Shown: positions 34,193-45,619, counted from the first letter of the stretch. The stretch: 64,000 nt of DNA from Ryuthela nishihirai (GCA_038380435.1 JAWZYU010000024.1:53034613-53098612); one strand, 5' to 3'. Numbers and translations: made by a program. The notes: a model not told the origin generated them from the sequence alone.

Positions 34193-34203
34193 CCCCCCCC
34201 CCC
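34193..34203. repeat. Poly-C run (11)
   Basis: Eleven consecutive C, with a shorter C run at 34083-34090 just upstream. Confidence 0.9.
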
Positions 34204-34358
34204 TATTTTTTTCTAAAAAAACAAAAAATACTTAAGAATTTACCTCAAATATTAATCAAAACTTAGACTGATTACTGTTGTGAAATATTGATAATCGAGA
34301 TTTCACTAGTTTTGGTTATGAGCTTTCATTTATCTTCAATCATATTTTTCCATTAAGT

Positions 34359-35108
34359 TAAAGTGACCAGATTTTAACATTGGTAAAGCGGGACACCATG
34401 AGCGGTCACCATTGGTAAGCGGGACACCATATTTTATTCTTAGTTTATAAATTAAATTAATTTGATTGTTATAAAGTAACTATATTTAAAAAATTATTTT
34501 AATTTTAATCCTATGTTTCTTTCTAAATAATAACAATACTAACTTGTATTATTTTTCCTCTGAATTTGCCGTAACGTAAGTCGTAAGTGTCACTTACAAG
34601 GCCGGCGCTAGACTTTTTGCCGCCACTATAAAATATAAATAATACGAGTACTGTCTGCTAAATTCAAGAAAATTTATGTATTTATGAAATAAATAAGTAA
34701 ATTACTTACCTAAATTATCTGAATAGCTGATTTGTTGACATCACTTGTTTAACTAGCACTAGCACGCAGTACGGTCATTGTTCATTAAGTCTAAACAATG
34801 GTGGTCGAATTCTAACAACTGATCAACAATGCGAACTTTGATAAGCAGTTCTCGATAATCAGTTCTCAACAATTATTTCTTATTATTAAAGTTTAACATT
34901 ATAAAATTAACAAAAAATAATATAAAACTCATATCCTGGCGAAATAGCCACATGGCCGCCGAAAACCGTATATTCCCTTCCCGTTCTCCCGCCGTTCCCT
35001 AGCTTGTCGTGCATTCTTTCCAAAAATCGGGACTTTTTTAAAACGCCGCGGGACAAATTGTTAAAAATCGGGACTGTCCCGCCAAAAGCGGGACGTCTGG
35101 TCACCTTA
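34359..35108. mobile_element. hAT-like MITE, 750 bp
   Basis: The inverted ends are taaagtgaccag and ctggtcacctta. A perfect 8-bp duplication (cattaagt at 34351-34358 and 35109-35116) is the hAT hallmark. The subterminal parts carry repeated gcgggac motifs in opposite orientations. No transposase is present; a 65-codon minus frame over the right end is not a gene. Confidence 0.9.
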
Positions 35109-35116
35109 CATTAAGT

Positions 35117-35875
35117 GGATGTTTTAGAAGTTATATAGAACTTCGAATTTAGATTCTCATTGACAAAAAATGAATATTATCTAATATTTTGGTATGGCGG
35201 TTAACATTTGACGATGAAAATCGTGCATTTTTGAAAAAAAATCTAACAATGTAAAGTGCCCATTTTCATTGGATCATAACGTTAATAGTTTTAGGACCTC
35301 TAGTTCGGATGGTAATCATGAGCATCCCCAGGGGGGCGGGGGTATCTGCCCCTCCCTCCTGGATATGTAATTTTGTAAAGTTATTGTTGCTTTTTATTTT
35401 GTAACACAGTTAATAAAAAACGACATTAAACGTATTCAAAGAGACTCATTATTAAAGAAAAAGCAATAGTGCTCTTTTGACAAACGGCTAACGCAAACAG
35501 ATATATTGATAAAACCACTTTTTCGAGTTCATGGACCTCTGTAACTTGCTCTTAATCGAAACTTCCGAGATAATTTTTTTTGTAATTATTACTTGCTGTA
35601 TATTTTGCATGAAAAAGTAAAATGTAGGAGAAAGTGAAGAGGATCAATAAAAAGAAGCAAAATATCCAATAGTGATAGTTTTCCGAAGTGATCTTTCAAT
35701 AACACTGTAAACAGTGGTGTACCAGAAAATTGTAATGGGTGACCTGTTTGGGCCCATTTGGGGGAGGGGGAGTTGACATGCACGAGTCTTTTTTTCGGAA
35801 ATTTCCATAGAAACAATATTTAAGTCCTGAAGAGAGGAGAGGGGTTATAACCTCCTCCTCCTCCTCCTTTACTCC
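35117..35875. other. Unassigned sequence
   Basis: I see no gene. It contains a GC-rich patch around 35,325-35,370 and a ctcctcctcctcctcc run at about 35,850. Confidence 0.45.
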
Positions 35876-35993
35876 TACACTCGAAAACTGCAGATTATGA
35901 ACCTGGCACGCTACCTACTGAACCAACCCAGTCTCGAGTTGTTAGCTTGTTTGGCTAGTGATCAGGGGACTGGGTTCGTTCGAGCCCTGAGCA
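35876..35993 (-). mobile_element. Joined tRNA-like heads (SINE-A type plus SINE-B type)
   Basis: The complement of a SINE-A-like head (tgaacctggcacgctacc) abuts a SINE-B-like head in plus orientation (gagttgttagcttg, then gggttcgttcgagccctg). The same ~115 bases occur in inverted orientation at 40083-40198 with only a few differences. Neither half is a functional tRNA. Confidence 0.8.
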
Positions 35994-38641
35994 TTTAGTA
36001 GACCATTGACTGTAACAGTTGCAAATTGAATATGCGAATAAATCTTGTTCCAAGTGAACGTTATACAATCGAAGATTATTTTGAAAATAACCAATCTGTG
36101 GACAATATTGTCGAGATATTTTTATTTGTAAAAGTCTAAAAATTTTATTGGCATGGAAAAAATTAAGTTTATGTTCTATTGCAGGGGTCGGCAATCGTTT
36201 AAAAAACTTATTTTCGAAGTATTTTGAGAGAGAATACATACAGTATATGAATATGACTTAGTCCTAATGACTAGGACTTGTAAGACAATAACTAGGGCAG
36301 TAATAAGTTAGGTAGGGTTTACAATAATATATTTTTTGTTTGTTCATATGTTACTCTAAACAAAAGGTATCTGATAACTTTAACGATGATCCTGGAGCGC
36401 GAGAAGTACGTCGTTTTTTCGCGAAGCCACAAAGAATATCTCGAAGTCATGCGTCATCTCTTTCGAGATTCTTTGCAACACGAGCACGTTTTCAGCCTGA
36501 GCACGTAGTATAAATAATTTAATCACTACCGATTAGTTGTGATTTTGATGATAATGTTATTAGTATTGAGAATAAAAAACACATTATTTAAGCATTCAAA
36601 GATCCACAGGTTGACGATCCGTATTCCATTTTGAGAACATAATGCTACTTCATTAACGTCATGTTTTGTGGTTTGGTAATTTATGTATATGGAAGTAATT
36701 TATGTATATGGAAGTAATTTATGTATATAGAAATGTACATTGTGCATAATTAAAAGAAAAAAATGGTTTAGCTCACTCTGCTGATTAATTTTTTTGACAA
36801 AAAAGTGTGCAACTGATTTCTTTGCTATCGCTTACCTAGCTTTGTAATGGCTACTAAATGTAAAATGTGACCTTCAAAACCCGTAATATTTATGATAAAA
36901 ACTAAAAATGTATATTTTGAAAATTCGTCGTTATGCCAGATTTTTACGTTTATTTTGCCTAATTGTGAATATGAAAGAAAAATGTAAAAGAAGTCAAGCG
37001 ACACACGGCCAAGGAAGCAACAAATCGCATTTATTTCTGGTACCTTCTAATCATTATGAATCAGTGAATTTATTGTAATATTCAGAAAATTAAGGAAATT
37101 TATTTATTAAGCCTGTGGAAATTTAAATGACATATAATCGGTACACATTAAGTGTCGTGTAAATCATTTGTGTGTCATAAAATATGTATCAAATTAATTT
37201 TACCCTCGCCGTCGAAGGTTCTGTCAAGGAAGTTGATTCTCTTTGTAATAAAATTACTGAGTTTTGTTCTAAGTGTAATTCATCCATCCATTGTTATTCG
37301 AGGCCTTAAAAGTTATTTTAGAATTTTCTGTATTAAAAGTTTTCATAAGCCCAACTTTTGCCGCAGCAAATTAGAAATAAATCTCCAAATCATAACATTT
37401 TAAGGACGTGACCTGCCACTTTTCACAAGGGTTGACTTTAACAGCCAAATGCCGAATTTGTAAATATGTTCTTTTAAAAACAGATTTGCATTTCCGACGA
37501 AAAGAAATAAAATTACGTAAGAAGTACGTAAATGTCGAATGTTTTATTGGTTATATGTGTGTTCCATTAGCAATGTGATTTCTGTGTTTTGCTATCGAAT
37601 TCGGTAACAATGTCGTAGTTTGTTACAAGTTCTGAGTGAATAACCCAGAAGTCCGTTTTGGAACCGTTGAAAACTGTAATCAGGCTTGTGCATATCAGAA
37701 TCGTTATATTAGAAAAACAATCAATCATAGTCTGTGGAGATTACATTAAAATTTTGAATGAAGTCAATGCACTCTGTTTCTTGTTACTTCCAGATGCACA
37801 ATAAAAGACAGTTATGCTAATCTAACATCCATTATGTCCATTTCTGTTGACAGGACCAGGGATTTGAACTGGAATTTTATAGGTATAAGTGTTGTTAGCT
37901 TAATAATATTATTATAAATGTATAAAATTAAACTACTTACGCATTTACTGTGTACATTACAAACAAAATTATATACTAAGCTCTTGAATTAAAATTGAAA
38001 AAAAAAAAAACAGTTACTAGGAATGTTTTGCTCCTACGTGTTTTCCTTTCCAATTCTGTTTTGATTAAGTTTGGTGTTTTATGATTTATCATTTTGGTTC
38101 AGATCCCTGACTAGAAATTGCATTCATAATTCGATGTAAAATTATAATTATCAGCAGATAAAATTTTGGAATGCATTAAATTCGAATTTTTGACAGATGG
38201 CGAACAAAATAATAGGTAACTAAAACCCCGTCAAGAATAACAAGGAAAAGTGAAACAAAATTATTTACATTTCTAATATTTATTGCAGTGGTTTCATCTT
38301 AATTGATTAACAACGGGACAGATTTTTAGGCATGCGCAGAAGTAAGGTTCCATGCGGTACATGTCATATGTCCACAGAAAATGGCTGGCACCATAAATCC
38401 ACTGTTGATTAACAACAATTAATTTCTGTTTCTATTTTTTTACCAGTTCAGTGATCAATGATATTTTTACAACCTGCTGGGTAACACCATCAATTTGCAA
38501 TTTAAATATCACAATTATGCATCAGTTACTGCAGAAATTATCTTAAAACTACATTTCTTGTAAATACTCTGTCATTTTTCAACAACTTGATTCTTATTGT
38601 TGCGAACCAATACCTGGACTTTTTTGGGCGATATTACAGCA
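35994..38641. other. Unassigned AT-rich sequence
   Basis: No gene is visible. Small features are a hAT-like end motif caggggtcggcaa at about 36,183 with no partner found, a 19-bp hairpin agtcctaatgactaggact at 36260-36278, and a 19-bp tandem repeat at 36677-36733. Confidence 0.45.
36677..36733. repeat. 19-bp tandem repeat, three copies
   Basis: The unit taatttatgtatatggaag is repeated three times, with one or two changes in the last copy. Confidence 0.85.
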
Positions 38642-38655
38642 AACATAAGATCCTA

Positions 38656-39569
38656 TTCACAGGAAACTTATGAAGACATCGTAGATGTTCTTAAATTCCT
38701 TGCTCAACCTACTTCTGCTGTCTCCGAGTGGGAAATTCCTTCCACCTTCAACATTTTGAAGAAAATTGACTGTGGAAGGCAAAATTAGAACTTCAAAATT
38801 AGAACTGTGGAAGAAGAAAATTAGAAATTAGAACTCTTTTGTAAAATTTCGCAAATTTTACAAAAGAGCTTTACTTTCTAAAGAACTTCCAGACGCATTC
38901 TCCGTTTGGGACTACCTTAATATTGTTGCCCAACTTTTAAGGTTTTAAAAGTGGTTTTCTTGTTTATTATTACTTCTCTTTTTATTCTAATTATAGTTTA
39001 ATTAGAACTTTTTTATTATATTTTGTACTATTTACTTAATTTTTATCAGTTACTAAATTGTTTTTATGCTGTTTCACTTCTTCCGTCTCAGCCAATCCCA
39101 AAATTTCTCTCTTCTGATTGGCTGAGACATTTTCTGTCTGAATCCTGTCCAAATTGAATGCTTTCTTCGATTAGGCTTATGTTTTACTTTTAACCTCTTC
39201 TTTTAGACTCTCTTCCTCTCTCTCTCCCCCATTTTATGTACGGTGCCATATTTTATTTTCTCTATTCAAAATTATATTCTTTTCTTTTGCTGACTTTCCT
39301 TCCTTTAGGCCTTTTTTCTCTTGCTCTTAAAGCTTGAGATACTAAATTTTATACGGCTTTCGATCGGGATGTGGCGAATTCTAAATTCTCAACCACCCCC
39401 TTTTTACATTCACAAAACTTAGGTACTTTAATTTACTCAGTTCTCATGTTTAATTATTGATCAAAATTTTTACCCCCAAACCAGAGACATGGCCTGTTTG
39501 AATAGGCCCCCCTGTGTGGGGAGGCCTTACAGTAAGGCCAGATTTTTCCCAAGTTTAAACAACAACAAC
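38656..39569 (+). mobile_element. 5'-truncated non-LTR retrotransposon tail with AAC repeats
   Basis: A 14-bp duplication, aacataagatccta, flanks the insert (38642-38655 and 39570-39583). The insert ends in AAC repeats (about 39,556-39,569) right at the target site, the mark of target-primed insertion. The first part encodes what looks like the end of a LINE protein (QETYEDIVDVLKFLAQ, then EIPSTFNILKKID). In another frame, near 38,880, it encodes ELPDAFSVWDYLNIVAQLL. About 630 bases of 3' untranslated sequence follow. I do not recognise the clade. Inside are a 16-bp-arm hairpin (38834-38868) and a 13-bp-arm hairpin (39085-39128). Confidence 0.8.
38834..38868. repeat. Perfect 16-bp-arm hairpin
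   Basis: The arms ctcttttgtaaaattt and its exact complement are separated by only cgc. It lies within the coding remnant of the LINE tail. Confidence 0.92.
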
Positions 39570-39583
39570 AACATAAGATCCTA

Positions 39584-39950
39584 GCGATACTTTTGTTCCA
39601 ATTCTTCTGGAAAAACGCTCTTTTACCTAATTTTAACATGATAATTCACTTCAGGCATAACTTACACATAAATCAATACTTCACTGAGGAAATACGAAAA
39701 AATTACATTATTTACAAATTGTAAAAATAAGAATAACATCGGTTAAATTTTTGATATCTATATAAGCCGTCGCTACTTTAAGTTTTTGTTGCCAGTTGGG
39801 AATGACGTACATGGACAAATTGAATTTCGTATTGCAATCATTTGAGTACCAAGATCATATCCTTTTTCAAAATCAATGTTGAGTTTAGAGACCAGTTTTA
39901 CATTTGTTTATTGCTTATTTCAGTCCTATAATCAAAAGCGAAAATAAAAA
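39584..39950. other. Unassigned sequence
   Basis: AT-rich sequence after the LINE tail; nothing is recognised. Confidence 0.45.
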
Positions 39951-40137
39951 TAAATATTTCCTCAAGCAGTTTGCTTGCCACAGAGGTCCGACAGTAGCCT
40001 GTCAATTTAATCCACCATAGTTACTTTCTATGAAGAAGGCGAAACCTCAACCGAAAGACGACATAAACATCCATGTCTTACCCAGGGCTCGAACGAACCC
40101 AGTCCCTGATCACTAGCCAAACAAGCTAACCACTCGA
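39951..40137 (-). mobile_element. SINE-B, near full length
   Basis: The minus-strand SINE-B has the tail motif tcctcaagcagtttgcttgcc and body agcctgtcaatttaat. The post-head motif is catgtcttacccagggctcg and the head is ccaaacaagctaaccactcg. Its head is fused at 40137 to a SINE-A-like head. Confidence 0.82.
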
Positions 40138-40198
40138 GACTGGGTTAGTTCAGTAGGTAGCGTGCCAGGTTCATAATCTGCAGTTTTCGAGTGTTAGT
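40083..40198 (+). mobile_element. Joined tRNA-like heads, inverted partner of 35876-35993
   Basis: This contains the SINE-B head (minus) followed by a SINE-A-like head in plus orientation (gttagttcagtaggtagcg, ggttcataatctgcag; anticodon position CAT). It mirrors 35876-35993 at about 4.1 kb distance. Confidence 0.8.
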
Positions 40199-40204
40199 TG
40201 GGCC

Positions 40205-41175
40205 CAGACCGTAGCGAAGGACTATAGTTGGGGGGGAGAGAAATCGAAAATTTTCCAACTCGAAATCAAATTTTGCCAACTGAAAAAATAGATGTCTGAT
40301 TCGTACTTGGATTTTCGCTCCGTGTGGTGGGGGCAATTTTCACAACTCTCCGGCATTTTGCCATTTGACTTCCAATTTTGCCAACTAGCTATAATTTCAC
40401 AGAAATAATCCCAATATTTACATCTCGTCTGAATTGTAGCAAGTCGGTGTGAATTTTTCCAACTACCCTTGATTTGGCCAACTCTCCTTAATTTCACAAA
40501 ATCAATCCCAATCTTTACATCTCTCCTAAATTTGCCAAGTCACTTCAAAATTTTCAAACTCCCCAAGATTTTGTCAACTCTCCTTAATTTCACACACCCA
40601 ATCCCAATTATCACAACTCTCCTATATTTTACCAAGTGGATTCGAATTTTGCCAACTACCCTAGATTTTGCCAACTCGTCGTAATTTTACAGAAAAAATC
40701 GCAATTTTTACATCTTCCCTGAATTTGCCAAATCATTTCGAATTTTATCTCTCCTTAATAGCACAAGAAAAGCACAATTTTCACAACTCCCCTGTATTTT
40801 ACCAAGGGGCTTCGAATTTTGCCAACTCTCCTAGATATTGTGAAGTTGCCTCGATTTTCCCAACACGCCATAGTTTTACAGAAAAAAATCCCAATTTTTA
40901 CAACTCACCTGAATATTGCCAACTCCCCAAGATTTTCCCAAGTTGTCCGTATTTTGCCAACTCACCTATATTTTACTAAGTGGCTTCGAATTTTGCCGTC
41001 TCTCCATTTTCCAAACTGCCCTAGGTTTGCCAAGTTACCTCGATTTTGACAACTTCTCTTAATTTTACCAAAAAATTACAAATTTTCACAACTGGCCTAG
41101 GTTTTACGAAGTCGCTTTGAATTTTGCCAATTCCGAGTTACTTTTGGGGGGAGAGCCTTCCCCCATAGCTACGCC
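40205..41175. repeat. Array of a 19-20-bp motif inside a probable non-autonomous element
   Basis: From about 40,235 to 41,140 the sequence is built from variants of aattttgccaactcncct. At a higher level, groups of five form units of about 95 bases, each marked by a taattt(c/t)acanaaaaaatc(c/g)c variant. The flanks are inverted: accgtagcgaagg..ttgggggggagag on the left and ggggggagag..tagctacgccc on the right. This suggests the array sits within a foldback-type transposable element. Several frames stay open only because of the repeat composition. Confidence 0.75.
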
Positions 41176-41452
41176 CTTGGCTGGGCCAGCGTTGGCCCAG
41201 CCAAGGACGGGGTTTGGCCAAAGGGGTTTTTCCAAACCCAGCCAAAGACATGGGTTTGGAAAAGCCACCGTCCCTCGGATGGGACGCCATATCCTGCGCA
41301 CCTTAAAGAACACTATGAATGGCTTTGACGGGAGGCTACCATCTCTCTCAACAGCTGTCCAGTGGGTTCCCATCCCCCAATCTTTTCTGAGCCTTCGGAT
41401 ACTTCTAACTTGGCCGTTTAGCCCATTATGTGCAAAACAAGTGCCGCTCAGA
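41176..41452 (+). mobile_element. SINE-A copy with rearranged 5' end
   Basis: The body and tail are recognisable from about 41,245 (ggaaaagccaccgtccctcgg, ttaaagaacac, gccgctcagaatg). The 5' end is replaced by a perfect 13-bp-arm hairpin (cttggctgggcca, loop gcgt, 41176-41205) and other inverted pieces (ggtttggccaaag). The head is missing. Open frames on both strands are SINE-derived. Confidence 0.72.
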
Positions 41453-41611
41453 ATGATAACTAAAATAGAAAGTATTTTCACAGAAAAAGGACAGTTGGCC
41501 ACTTTTTCGAAAAATCTAGCTAATAGAGTGACCAACAATAGGTTTATGAAATATTGTACAACAAATGTTTTTTAAGTGATAAACTCGCCATGATATGCAG
41601 ATAAAATGTGA

Positions 41612-41760
41612 AGTACCTGGGTTCGAGCCCCGAGTAAGGCAAGAATGTTGTTGTTTTTCTGCTGAGGTCCCGCCATCCTCTCAGACCTTCTACTATGGCG
41701 TATAAACTGACAGGCTCCTATCAGACCGCTGTGGCAAGAAACTGCTCGAAGGGGTATTTA
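41612..41760 (+). mobile_element. SINE-B, lacking the front of the head
   Basis: It runs from the B-box part (cctgggttcgagccccgag) through gtcccgccatcctctcagac and ctgacaggctcctatcagac to a T-rich tail. Confidence 0.85.
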
Positions 41761-42719
41761 TTTTTTTGTTATACTAAACATCGTAATGATTCATTCTACC
41801 AAGAGTAATTTGGCAATTCCTATTTTTATTGATTCTAATACTTTTTTTATGATATGTTTAGCACTTCAGTAATATTGCTGATAGAATATCCATTGGTATT
41901 TGATAATCGAGATTTCTTCAAAATCAACCGTAAAGTTTTATAGCTTTGCACTGTCCTCACGTAAAAAACAAAAGCGAACGAAATCAGAACATGTGTCATT
42001 GTGTACTAAACACCCCCTCAAGCAGCTGCTTGCCAAAGAGGTCTGACAGGAGCCTGTCAGTGTCCTAAGGCCGCTAATAAACCAGCATTTTCTTTTCATC
42101 AATGACTGCTGCTGACAGGTCGCAGCACGACTGGGAAGATGAATGATATCGGCATCCCCTCTGTTTGCTGTGCGGCTGTTTTCTGACGACCGCTGTTGAG
42201 GCATCGTGACAGAAGACTGGTATATGTATTGCTAACAACATCTGAATATGCTTTAATTTATGAGACATTGGAAAAGTCAGATGTCATCTCTCATGATGTC
42301 TCTCTTTAAAACAAGATGGGTGGGCGCAAAATGGCTGTTTTCAACATTGTTTCAGAATACAGATAAATGGTTATATATTTACAGCACAATTCGAAATTGT
42401 CCAATAAGTTATACGAAAAATGCACTTGTCTTTGCAGTAAAGATTTTTATTTCATAACTATTTTTTTCTTAATTATGAGAAAGATTTTTTCCTTTAACAA
42501 GTAAGAACGATTAAAGACAGGTTTGGAGCTAGGCTGGTGGAGAAGGTAAAAATACGTTATTTAGAAATCGAGATGATTTATAGTTTATTGTCGATTACAA
42601 CATTGTTTATTTGCAAAATCACTACAAGAAAATAACTTGCAGTTTAATTGTCATAAGTTTCAATATTCTTTGAATGTAATATCTTTCATTTTGAAGAGTT
42701 TTGGATGCTTCTTTAAGTG
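41761..42719. other. Unassigned sequence with one SINE-B fragment
   Basis: This contains a SINE-B 3' fragment on the minus strand at 42010-42062. The rest, including a moderately GC-rich piece at 42,065-42,230, shows no recognised gene. Confidence 0.45.
42010..42062 (-). mobile_element. SINE-B 3' fragment
   Basis: Only the last ~50 bases of SINE-B are present: ccccctcaagcagctgcttg and acaggagcctgtcag in minus orientation. Confidence 0.75.
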
Positions 42720-42721
42720 TA

Positions 42722-43100
42722 CAGTCGCTCAAATAAATATCCGAACACTAATGGTTGATTACAGAATTCAGAAAAAATATCTGGCAACGATTTTTTTTTA
42801 GAAATTAGTGATCTGGCAACCTTCGTGTCACGTGATTACAGAATTCAGGAAAAATATCTGGAGCGTGTACAGCAACTGTACACGCTCCAGTTACCGTTCA
42901 CAGCAAACAAGCGTGTGCAGTTACTGCACACGCTCAATATTTCCGTGAGTGAGCCCACACGATCTAGTATCAAAATAATATGACCACCTACAGTCACTCA
43001 AAAAAAATATCCGAACACTAATGGTTGATTACACAGAATTCAGAAAAAATATCTGGAAACCTTCGTGTACGTACACGGTGTAACTGATCAATATCTTGAA
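42722..43100 (-). mobile_element. Palindromic element P, copy 1
   Basis: This starts after TA-like acagtcgctc at its outer end and reads a left terminal half (ccgaacacta, gattacagaattcag, gatctggcaaccttcgtgtc). The hairpin module comes next (ggagcgtgtacag / ctgtacacgctcc at 42859-42890; gcgtgtgcagttactgcaca at 42910), then the connecting segment and a second, truncated terminal half from 42990. Relative to the other copies it is inverted. It has no protein-coding capacity. Confidence 0.78.
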
Positions 43101-43279
43101 TTTATCAAATGTATACATAAGCATCAACCATAATAGAATCAATATTTTTTTTTTTTTTGGGGGGGGGGGGACAGTCCTAGTAGTTACGCGCACGTGCACG
43201 AAGGTTCAAGCTGCAGTATTTTTGTAATGCGTTTTATGACAAAGAATGTTATTTAAACAGGCCATTTAATCAACATCTT
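43101..43279. other. Unassigned spacer with poly-T/poly-G run
   Basis: This contains a T run followed by 12 G (43159-43170). Otherwise nothing is recognised. Confidence 0.45.
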
Positions 43280-43291
43280 GCGAGAATATGC

Positions 43292-43681
43292 GGGGCGGGG
43301 GTGGCTCAGTCGGTAGCGCTCCAGGCTCCTAATCTGTAGTTCCCAGGTTCGAGTCCCAGCTGGGTCAGCGTTGAGATTTATCTCCGCAAAATTCCCCGTC
43401 CTGCCCACGGTCAGTAGGGAACACCGATGGGCTTGAAAACGCCGCCGTCCGTCGGATGGGACGTTAAGCCGTGGTACCGTGTGTGGGAGAGCCATACCCT
43501 GTGTACATTAAAGAACACGCTGGACGGACATGACGGAAGGCAACCATCTGTCTCCCAACAGCTGTTCCAGTGAGTCTCCTCCCCCAACCTTCTCTGAGCC
43601 TTCGGGGTCCATGTGACCTGGCCATTTAGCCCATTGTGTGCAAAAAAAGTGCCGCTCAGAGGTAAAACAACCCAACCCAAC
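43292..43681 (+). mobile_element. SINE-A, full length
   Basis: A complete head, body and CAACC-type tail. A 12-bp duplication with one mismatch (gcgaga(a/g)tatgc) lies at 43280-43291 and 43682-43693. The anticodon position reads CCT. Confidence 0.93.
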
Positions 43682-43693
43682 GCGAGAGTATGC

Positions 43694-44619
43694 ATTGGAA
43701 AAATGTTCCGATGGAGCCCTCCCCCCGAGTGTACTGCTGTCACAAATTTGCTCAAGAAAAGCTGTGGATTTTAAAACTCCATTTTCCGGCTAATTTGAGT
43801 AACGTTTCAAATTTAAGAATGAATGCGTAATTCTTGTATCTAGTACGAAATGTAAGGCTAGAGCAATGCCTTTAATAAGAAGGAAAATTTTTAACAAATT
43901 AGGATTTTGCTTTCTCATTGGATTTTGTAGTTGAAGCAATTTGTCTATCGCTTGACATCTATGAGGTTTTGGTAAAATTGATTTCTGATAAAAGAAGCTT
44001 TCTAATCGAAAACGTTTTATAAGCCTGTTTCACAGTAACAGGTCTTAAAGTGGCAACAAAATTTTTATTATATCACAAAGCAAGAGCTTAAGCTGAACTT
44101 CAAAATAAAAGAAATCTCGTTAGATTTTTGACAAAATCACGAAAAAAAAACATTCATTTTTCTTTGAAATTTTTTAATACATAGAACAGTGAATTATCTC
44201 TGTTCCTTGAATATCCACAGTAGAAAAAGAACATATTAGATGCAGCCCACATAGTACACAATTTGCTTTAGTCGTAGAACAATGTTTCTTGTTTTTCAAC
44301 CGCATCGAAATGGTGACCTTGCAGACGCTTCGCTGGGTGGAGTTTCTAGTAATAGATGACGACGTATAAATAAAACATTGCAGGGTGCCACTGTTAAATA
44401 AATGTAATGGGGTAATTCGGACTGAGAGAATTGATCACGGTAACCTGAAGTTCAAGCTATCGGTTTCGCCGTTTAGTTAATGAAAACTCCGAATCGTTGA
44501 GCATTTAAGGAGTGGCGTGGCTACATCGATGGACATAAAACGAATTGGCCCTGTGGGAAACCCAACAGGTGTTCCGTCTTTGCGCGGGATATCAGTAACA
44601 ACATACTATATAACCGTAT
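43694..44619. other. Unassigned sequence
   Basis: Roughly 900 bases of AT-rich sequence with normal CpG. I see no coding frame or repeat that I can support. Confidence 0.45.
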
Positions 44620-44628
44620 TATTTGGTT

Positions 44629-44977
44629 GGGTAGTTTTTACCTCTGAGCGGCACTTTTTTGCACACCATGGGCTAAATGGCCAGGTCACATGGACCCCAA
44701 AGGCTCAGAGAAGGTTGGGGGAGGGGACCCACTGGAACAGCTGTTGGGAGACAGATGGTAGTCTCCCGTCAAGGCCATCCAGGGTATGACTCTCCCGCAC
44801 ACTGGGCACGGCTTAACGTCCCATCCGATGGACAGTGGCCTTTCCAAGCCCATCGTTTGACCGTGGGCAGGGCAATTTGTGGAGATAGATCTCAACGCTG
44901 ACCCAGCTCGGACTAGAACCTGTGAGCTACAGATTACGAGCCTGGCGCGTTACCGACTGAACCACCCCCGCCTCATA
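44629..44977 (-). mobile_element. SINE-A, full length with a small internal loss
   Basis: This minus-strand copy is flanked by tatttggtt at 44620-44628 and 44978-44986. It has lost about 25 bases around the taacgtgcac segment of the body. Confidence 0.9.
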
Positions 44978-44986
44978 TATTTGGTT

Positions 44987-45431
44987 CAATTGCCGTTATG
45001 GCGAAATTGATATTTAAATGCTAGCGTTAGTAGTGTTAAAATACTGCTCGGTAAAAGTGAAAATAGCAAAACGTATTTTTGTGTAAGAAAAAAAGCTCAA
45101 ACTGTGCTTTGACATCTTTATTTATTTATTTATTTATTTATTTATTAAGTAGTAAACGATCTGAAAACAAAAACAACTGTGAAACAATTCTAAACTTTTT
45201 AAAAAACGCATATGGTCCAAAATTTTATATGGGGAAATAAAATACTTTATTTCCAAAAATCGAAGCTGAGACACAATAAAGCTTAGCGAAAAAATTTCTG
45301 CCTTTAACATTTTTGAATAAATGAAACAAGTATAATATCGGATTTCAACATAAAATCGCCAGCCACGAAGATTGCCTATCATGAGACAATACAACGGCAT
45401 AAGAAGTTAGGCCGCAACAAAAGTGAATAAA
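44987..45431. other. Unassigned sequence with a TTTA microsatellite
   Basis: A run of ttta units lies at about 45,116-45,147. Nothing else is recognised. Confidence 0.45.
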
Positions 45432-45619
45432 ATGCAGGTAGTTAGCGCGCTTGGCTACTGATCTAAGGGACCTGGGTTCGAACCTGGGGTAAGGCATGGA
45501 TGTGTGTGTTGTTTTTCTGCTGATGTCCTGCCATTCTCTCAGATCTTCTATTATGGCATATAAACTGACAGGCTCCTGTCAGACCTCTGTGGCAAGCAGC
45601 TGCTTGAGTGGGGGTATTA
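45432..45619 (+). mobile_element. SINE-B, near full length
   Basis: Head (gtagttagcgcgcttggcta, B box gggttcgaacctgggg), post-head gtaaggcatgg, body actgacaggctcctgtcaga and end gcaagcagctgcttgagtgg. It abuts the left end of the Tigger element. Confidence 0.87.

Noticed and set aside
35876..35993. Clustered tRNA genes
   Set aside because: Both tRNA-like halves lack proper acceptor stems and match SINE heads.
36183..36200. hAT left end caggggtcggcaa
   Set aside because: No matching right end or 8-bp duplication was found nearby.
38597..38788. 63-codon plus frame as a small gene
   Set aside because: It crosses the left target duplication of the LINE-tail insertion at 38,656, so it joins unrelated sequences.
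40469..41049. Plus-strand frames of 70-103 codons rich in FTKW..LPT motifs
   Set aside because: They are generated by the 19-20-bp repeat array; no protein family resembles them.
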